A stretch of 64,000 bases of DNA from Epinephelus fuscoguttatus (Eukaryota > Chordata > Actinopteri > Perciformes > Serranidae). Of the stretch, positions 57,798-64,000 are shown one piece after another (positions within the stretch are counted from its first letter, which is position 1; every line of letters starts with the position of its first letter). The notes under the pieces were generated by a model. It searched no databases, had not been told where the DNA came from, and saw only the letters and a list, made by a program, of their open reading frames with translations. The DNA lies in assembly GCF_011397635.1 (NCBI RefSeq), contig NC_064759.1:17632428-17696427 (forward strand), given 5' to 3'. Position numbers and translations under genes: made by a program.

Positions 57798-60577
57798 ATG
57801 AGACTGCTGGCTCTGCTGCTGGTGATCGGAGCTGCTGGTAAAGACAGAAATACACACAGAGCCGTAGATGTGTACTGTGGTTAAAGATCACTTTGAAACA
57901 CACATCTCACTCTTTCTGTTTCCCCTCTATCTATTTTTGTGTGTGTGACAGCGGCAGTTCCCCGTGAAGATGGCAGGATCATTGGTGGGTATGAGTGTGA
58001 GCCGAACTCTCGTCCATACATGGCCTCCCTCAACTATGGCTACCACTTCTGTGGTGGGGTGCTCATCAACAGGCAGTGGGTGCTCTCCGTAGCCCACTGT
58101 TGGTACAAGTAAGTGTGCTCTGATGGAGACAACATAGCTTTTTAAATATTACAGACATTATCTTGTTGCCAAGGTTCATTTTTCTTGCTTCATTTTTGTG
58201 CATTTTTCTCTCTTTAAGATTTAAAAAACAAAACATGTAGGCGGAAGACAAATGCTTTTCAATTTAGGACCATATGCGGAGTACATCTGCTAAATCTAAA
58301 AGTAATGTAGTTTCTGCAGAAAGAGAGAAAATGAAAGGATGAAGAATGATGTGGAATTACAAAAACATAAACTACTGAAAGTTTTTTTCCGCATCCACAT
58401 TTTCTGGTATATTTCATCTCCTCTCTCAGTCCCACTGCCATGCAGATCATGCTGGGAGAACATGATTTGCGAGTGTTTGAAGGTACAGAGAAGCTCATGA
58501 AGACCAACACCATCATCTGGCACCCCAGGTGAGTGACAAAGTGAAAAACTACCGCCTGAGAATCTTCTTCGCTTTTGCACAATTTTACTCTCATCGGATT
58601 CATTCATTCAGTGCAGAGGAAGTCTGAAGCTTATTTTCTGTCTCTCTGTGTGCAGTTATGACTACCAGACGCTGGATTTCGACATCATGCTGATTAAGCT
58701 CTTCCACCCGGTGGAGGAGACAGCAGCAGTCGCGCCCATCTCGTTGCCCACATGGTGCCCGATAGGGGGGCTCCCCTGCTCTGTGTCTGGCTGGGGTAAC
58801 TCCGCCCCCGACGGCGAGCGTGGGTTGATTCAAATGTTTTAACTTATACATCTTAACATCAAGCGCAACACCATTGCACGTATCATGTAACAGGTGGTTT
58901 ATATTGTGATTTTAGCTTATTTAAATTACTCTGACAGCAAAACTTTGGCAAACTAGTGTTTTCAATGTGTTCTTTTGGAACAAGTTAGACCTGAGGCAGC
59001 GAGGGGAAGGTGCAGCAGTGTCTTCTTATCTAAGTTTCCAGCAGGGGGTGTTAAAGTTAACCATTTTCAAGTTACACATGAACACATAGCAGCTTTAAAG
59101 GAGAAGAAGAAGTGCCAGTGTAGCCAAAGTCTGATGTAGCTCTTCCTCCTCCTCACATCATAGACCTCTGTCATTGTCCAAAAACTTTAGACATCATTGA
59201 CCACATATTCAAGTTTCTGCCCTTATTCCTACTACGCTGTTTACCTGGCTAATGGAAAGCAAAACGACTGGAGCTCCTTGTCATTTTGCTTCTTTGCATC
59301 AAAATAGGATTTTCCTATCAGTGGTGGATTTGTTCAACCCTGCTAACACAGCCTCCATCTTTTATTCCGTCAATCACCTCCTTGAAAAGGTCAGCAATGT
59401 CATGTTTGTGCATATCCAAAAACCTGTTGATGTCCAAGTCCTTTGTAAAAGTAGGAGTGCTTCTCCATCTGACCAGAAATGCCAGCTTTTCTTTTGGGCA
59501 TGCATTGTCACAGCAGCCTTGTAAACTTTGAAGAACGGGATAGTAGTGTGCTCAGGGACAGTGCTCTTTAAGAAAATGGGCACATGGGAGGGTAAACTGA
59601 ACCTCAGGCACTCATGCGTGGAGCAGAAACAGATGCATCTGAATCAAGTTGAAAAGCTTTTATTTCAAAATACGGCTGCTTACATTAAAACACCGACTGA
59701 TTTCGACTCAAAAGGGTGGACAGGGGTCAAGCAAACATTTTATACATGTCCAGGGGATGCTGTTAAAACCCCGAATAGTACATTTCACACGTCATAATCG
59801 GAAAAGGCTACCTTCAGAAAAAGGCCTAATTCAGAATATCCAAATCAAATATGCTGTTTACACAACCCTTATCAAAATCAGAATATTGTCATGTTTTGAA
59901 TGATAGTGGAACATTAGTATACATGTAAATGTAGCCATTGAAACATGTTCCTTTATCATACTAAATATTGGCACTCTAGTTCACTCTGCAGCTGTAGCTG
60001 ACTCCACATATACCATCCTGCTGTGGTAAATACTCAATAGGGCAGTGGTTCCCAACTGGTCCAGCCACAGGTCCAGATTTCTCCTTAGTCATTACATCAA
60101 GGTCCACACAGTTTAATATATTCAGCGTCAAGTGTTTTAGGAATAATTTACCTTTTCTTTTTATTAACATATATGTTTGTGACCTGTTTTTATAGGTTCT
60201 ATTAAGATTCACTGATTTTAGATTCAGCAGGAACAAACTGATAGTCTGAGAGTCGTAGACAAGCTGGGGAGGGAAAGTGTTGAGAAATGGACACATTTAT
60301 TTTTCATGGAATTTGTTGACAGCAACAAAAGCACAGAATATTGCCGGCCTTTTCCTATAAAATCATTTTCCTGTCTTTGAGGTTTCCATGACTATCTGTG
60401 CTCCGTCTGTAGCGGTGAACTTGCCGACCCGTCTGCAGTGTTTGGACGTGCCCATCCTGGATGAGCAGGACTGTCATAACGCCTATCCCGGCATGATCAC
60501 ACGCAGGATGATGTGTGCTGGGTACTTGGACGGAGGCAGAGATGCCTGCAATGTGAGTTTCCAAAGACTACCACAGC

Positions 60578-60627
<50 letters not shown>

Positions 60628-60830
60628 TGTGTGAAAATGAGTCACATGCTCACACTCGCTCCCTCTGTGTTTGTCAGGGTGACTCCGGAAGCCCTCTGGT
60701 GTGTGAAGGAGAGGTCCACGGCCTGGTGTCATGGGGTCGGGGGTGTGCTCAGCCCAACTACCCCGGGGTCTACGTCAAACTGTGTGAGTTCCTCTACTGG
60801 ATTGAGGACGTCATGGCAGCAAACCCCTGA
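57798..60830 (+). CDS. Trypsinogen H (divergent trypsin-like, 250 aa)
   Basis: Exons: 57798-57837, 57952-58108, 58430-58528, 58656-58819, 60413-60552 and 60678-60830. Signal [15 protein letters not shown], propeptide VPREDGR, mature [18 protein letters not shown] from residue 23. His57 (SVAHCW), Asp102 (DFDIMLIKL), Asp189 (GGRDAC) and Ser195 (GDSGSP) are present, so trypsin-like specificity is likely. Unusual points: Asn for Gln192, Ser for Gly197, Val at 55, and a propeptide without the acidic run used by enteropeptidase. The exon for residues 60-147 of the others is split in two by an intron after IIWHP. The final exon is unsplit, as in G. Intron 5 of the CDS has a long GT repeat. Poly(A) signal at 60986-60991. 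Intact; the precise class is unsure. Confidence 0.9.
58820..60412. other. Large intron of trypsinogen H
   Basis: 1.6 kb without conserved exon. It includes a partial hAT-like miniature element at 60043-60150 (CAGTGGTTCCCAACTGGTCC). Open frames at 59252-59903 have no family resemblance. Confidence 0.6.
60583..60627. repeat. (GT)n microsatellite in trypsinogen H intron 5
   Basis: About 22 GT units between the donor at 60553 and the acceptor ending at 60677; it takes up a third of this short intron. Confidence 0.95.
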
Positions 60831-63800
60831 AGAAGTCACCCATTTTTCACTTTATTCTCCTCATGTCTCCCACTGGTTCTCCTCATTCTTATTTTCTTTT
60901 GAAGCCCTGACTTTAATTTCTGTGTTTCACTGGTGCCTTGTCTCCTTTTAAAATTTCTCCCCCATATATCCAACACACGTGCCAAAATAAAAACACTCAA
61001 ATATATTCACTTTTCACTTGTCTGGTCATGTCTGTAATGGAAGAAACACACCACACAATGAAACTACAGACACTCAATCATGTGTCAGTTAAAGGTTTAT
61101 TTAATTTCAATAAAATGTAATTACACAGAGGCCTTTATTCACTTACAAAACTTATTTATGAGAGCAGACATATGTTATGAGTTAAATGACGAGGTAGCAT
61201 ATTTATATTGTTTCATATATTCACCCTAAATAAGCTGTTGCCCCCTTCACTTGTTCATCAAGCCTTTCATTAAATAATCTCAAGGAGGCTCCGGAAACAC
61301 TTTAATTATAAAGAATCAGTACTGAACCTACTGCAGAGATAATGGCAGTGTGATTATTGAACAGTAGGAGGCCTCAGTAAGCAATTTTCCTGTCAGTCCC
61401 CGCCCACACACATCACAGCTTCAGCAGTGCAGCTGACACGCCGGTCATTTACAGCTAAACATGACTCCAGAGACTATTTTTACATTCAATGAGAGCTGAT
61501 TTCTGGAATGAGGATATTTTAGTCGCTGAGTATTTCTCCCTCTATTAAAAGAGTCTTTATTTTGCAGAGATGGCTTCTCTGTCAGGATGCAGTCACCTCT
61601 CCCAGGTCATGCTTGTCTCCTCTGAGCACCGCTCTCTGTTCGTCCCTCTATTCATGTCAGAGCCACGCTACTCCACCTACACACAGAAACATGTCACACT
61701 TAAATATACAATTACATGAGAAGGAGGAAAGTCCATCACCTAAAACTTCTTAAATGAGTGAATGATACCTATCATGAGACCTGGATTAGATTATAGGTTA
61801 CAGATGAAGTTTGGGGTGGTACCTTTACTGGATTGGAGCGGATTTAAAGACTACTTTTTTAACTTTTTTGCCTTCATTGGGTGGGGCGGTCTGGATGTGC
61901 AGGGGGCTGTAGGCTGAAATCGAACCTGCGACCGCTGTGGCAAAGACATTGCCCTTGTATAAGGCAGGCCTGCTCTACCCACTAAGCCACCGGGTGCCCT
62001 GATTTTTAATTTAAGACTACATGGTTACACAAGTGGTTCTAAAACGGGAGTGTAAAACTGCAAAAACAAAGTGAAACTAAAGTCAAATGGGCCACAAATG
62101 TGTCACTGATATTATTAATTGCTGCAATGCTTTGTAAGGTTATTGTAGTTGACTAAAACTAAACTAAAAACTCAAGGTGTGAAAAAATATTTAAGTCAAA
62201 TGAAATAAAAATAAAAACTAGACTTCAGAAAGTAACAAAAACTGAAACTACATTGTAAACTCACAAATTTAACTAAAATAAAATAAAAATATCTAAAAAT
62301 TGTCTAAAGCTTCAGTTTTTTGGTCAAATTTCATTAAAAACAGGAAGACCCATTGGTGCATATCTTTATACAGGCTGGGATGTCTACATAACTGTGAGGC
62401 CCTCACAAAGCATTGTGTTTGTATTGTAACACCTATTCTGAACTTCTTAAATCTCGCCCCTCACAAATGCCCTCTCACTTATAATGAAAAAACACAAATA
62501 AATAATAATAAAATAAACAGAAATAAAATGAAGCATTGTTAAACAGTATAACACGATGTTGGCAAAGCAAACAGGATTCAGGCTGGCACGGTTCATTCAG
62601 AAAGCATAACAACATGTAAAGGTCAGGACGGTCTGCACAAATTTTGAGATGGAGAAAAGCAAATCGAGTGCTCAGCAGCATGCCAGCCTTGTGTCTTAAA
62701 AAGTAAAAGTAAAACCTCAAAGTTGAACTCACATTTTTCATTTGCATAACAGAACAAAATGAGGACACAACCAAAAAGAAACATGCTGTACACGGTCTTG
62801 ATAATATTATGTCTATAAAAAATGGCTGTCTGGGCTGCTTTGGTTCCCAGTGTTCCCAGTATGCTTTCAACTGCACTTTTTGATTGGTGTCTAAAGGCCC
62901 TGACACACCAAGCCCCCCCAGCTGATTCAACATGTTGGATTGCCGTCAGAGTCGATGAGGCCTGTCATTGAATGACATCACAGTTTGGTTCAGCGTACCA
63001 GAAAAGAAACAGAAGTACGGGAAGCAAACAAACGACTTCAGTCTTTATATTATGTGAGATTATGTGTTTAGCCATTGAGCTCTTTAGCACAACCAGTTTG
63101 TTAATTGTTTGCCTACACATCTTTCAGCATCGGAATGTGTGCTAACTGGCGTCGTGACCATCTTACAGTTTTCCTTTTTGAATGTACAAACACAGACTAA
63201 TCCTGCCTGCTGGTATGAAGAATTATTTCCTCTCATGCAGGCACAGTACATATGTGCTGGTTGGCTATTGCCTCTAGCAACTTTTTGGCTAAGACGCAGG
63301 CTATGTGAGGCAATGCAACAGTTGGCCTTCATCACCACCTCGATGTCTGTTTGGTGTGTCTGGGCCTTGAAGGGAGGCGTGACAGATTGGGGACCACTGG
63401 AAGACAACACTGTAAATTTCTTTTAGGACAACATCATCTGCATATTGTAGAATAATCTAATGTCTATTTAGTATGGGCACAGTTCAGCATACAAGGTTAA
63501 AACAGGCCATAACTTACTGTTGACATCCTTCTGAGAGGAAGAGGAAAATTTTGCTTCTGTGCGGAAATCAGCGCTGCTTAAGACAGAACACAAAATGGAA
63601 ATATAGGTGAATGCAGTGTGACTTTTACCACTGACACCTTATAAAAGTAAAGCTCGTGTCACATGCATAAATGTGTGACTAGCAACAGCATCAACAAAAG
63701 CCAACAGGAATCTTCTATCCTCATCAAATAAGGATATTAAATATCAGCAATTGTCTGATTAACAATAAAGAAACACAAAGAATTAGGACTTACAGGTAGC

Positions 63801-64000
63801 ATAGAAAATATCTTTAATAATCACAATAGTCATTCTATTTGTCTTGCTACCAGTGATATTAATCTTGACACAGTCCACAGGTAAATGCCTGATTTTTATT
63901 CTTTTTGTTACAAGGATTTTATTGCATAGACAAAAAAACAAATACACATATGCACACAAACATGTATGATACAAAACTAAAACAAATACATGACAACCAC
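60831..64000. other. Right-hand region without recognised genes
   Basis: The H 3' UTR runs to about 61010. Beyond it there is AT-rich DNA, the SINE at 61856-62001 and a repeat-end-like AGGCCCTGACACACCAAGCC at 62895. No exon could be supported on either strand. Confidence 0.55.
61856..62001 (-). mobile_element. tRNA-derived SINE
   Basis: On the minus strand: CAGGGCACCCGGTGGCTTAG, A box TGGCTTAGTGGGTAGAGCAGG-like, B box AGGTTCGATTTC, then CAGCCCCCTGCACATCC and a pyrimidine/A-rich tail. Flanking TTAAAGACTAC (left) and TTTAAGACTAC (right) look like a slightly decayed target-site duplication. Confidence 0.75.

Noticed and set aside
62475-62933. 152-aa minus-strand frame near the right end
   Set aside because: Starts in a repeat-like end (AGGCCCTGACACACCAAGCC), runs through low-complexity AT-rich DNA and matches no family.

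Overview
The window looks like nuclear genomic DNA of a ray-finned (percomorph-type) teleost. Genes are split into short exons with GT-AG introns, intergenic DNA is AT-rich, there are CA/GT and TA microsatellites, and the repeats are typical fish ones: tRNA-derived SINEs, L2-like and L1-like LINE tails, and hAT-like and other short terminal-inverted-repeat elements. Coordinates of genes below are CDS spans; exon lists are given in each entry and were checked by reading-frame phase.

Layout. The left end (1-10.7 kb) carries the last four coding exons and a probable long 3' UTR of tmem145 (+). After a repeat-rich gap comes mrpl17 (-, 14.1-17.1 kb), a mitochondrial large-ribosomal-subunit protein in three coding exons. 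From 19.4 to 60.8 kb the window is a trypsinogen cluster of eight apparently intact genes, here named A to H from left to right: A (-), B (-), C (+), D (-), E (+), F (+), G (-), H (+). A-F are classical pancreatic trypsinogens of 242 residues with an ATEDDK activation peptide. G (247 aa) and H (250 aa) are two more distant trypsins with different activation peptides and gene structures. All eight keep His57, Asp102, Asp189 and Ser195 and the twelve cysteines of vertebrate trypsin. The last 3 kb has a SINE and no gene that I can recognise.

Structure of the cluster. B, C and D lie in near-identical 2-3 kb units arranged head-to-head and tail-to-tail, so the 24.7-33.4 kb interval is a compound palindrome; their three predicted proteins are identical. 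All six group-I genes (A-F) carry an extra phase-0 intron just before the C-terminal alpha-helix (after ..GVY-A/S-K) that is missing from G and H, so their gene model has six coding exons instead of five. H carries a different private intron inside the exon that encodes the Asp102 region. Promoters of B, C, D and F share a TATA box and nearly the same 5' leader, with CCAAT boxes upstream, which suggests shared exocrine-pancreas regulation. The proteins would be secreted into the gut as zymogens, activated by cleavage after the Lys or Arg that precedes IVGG/IIGG, and then cleave dietary proteins after Arg/Lys and activate other zymogens.

I found no RNA gene, CRISPR array, bacterial-style operon or endogenous retrovirus that I can support. 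The most interesting material is the architecture and intron evolution of the trypsin cluster and the several nested transposon insertions, not a new enzymatic system.
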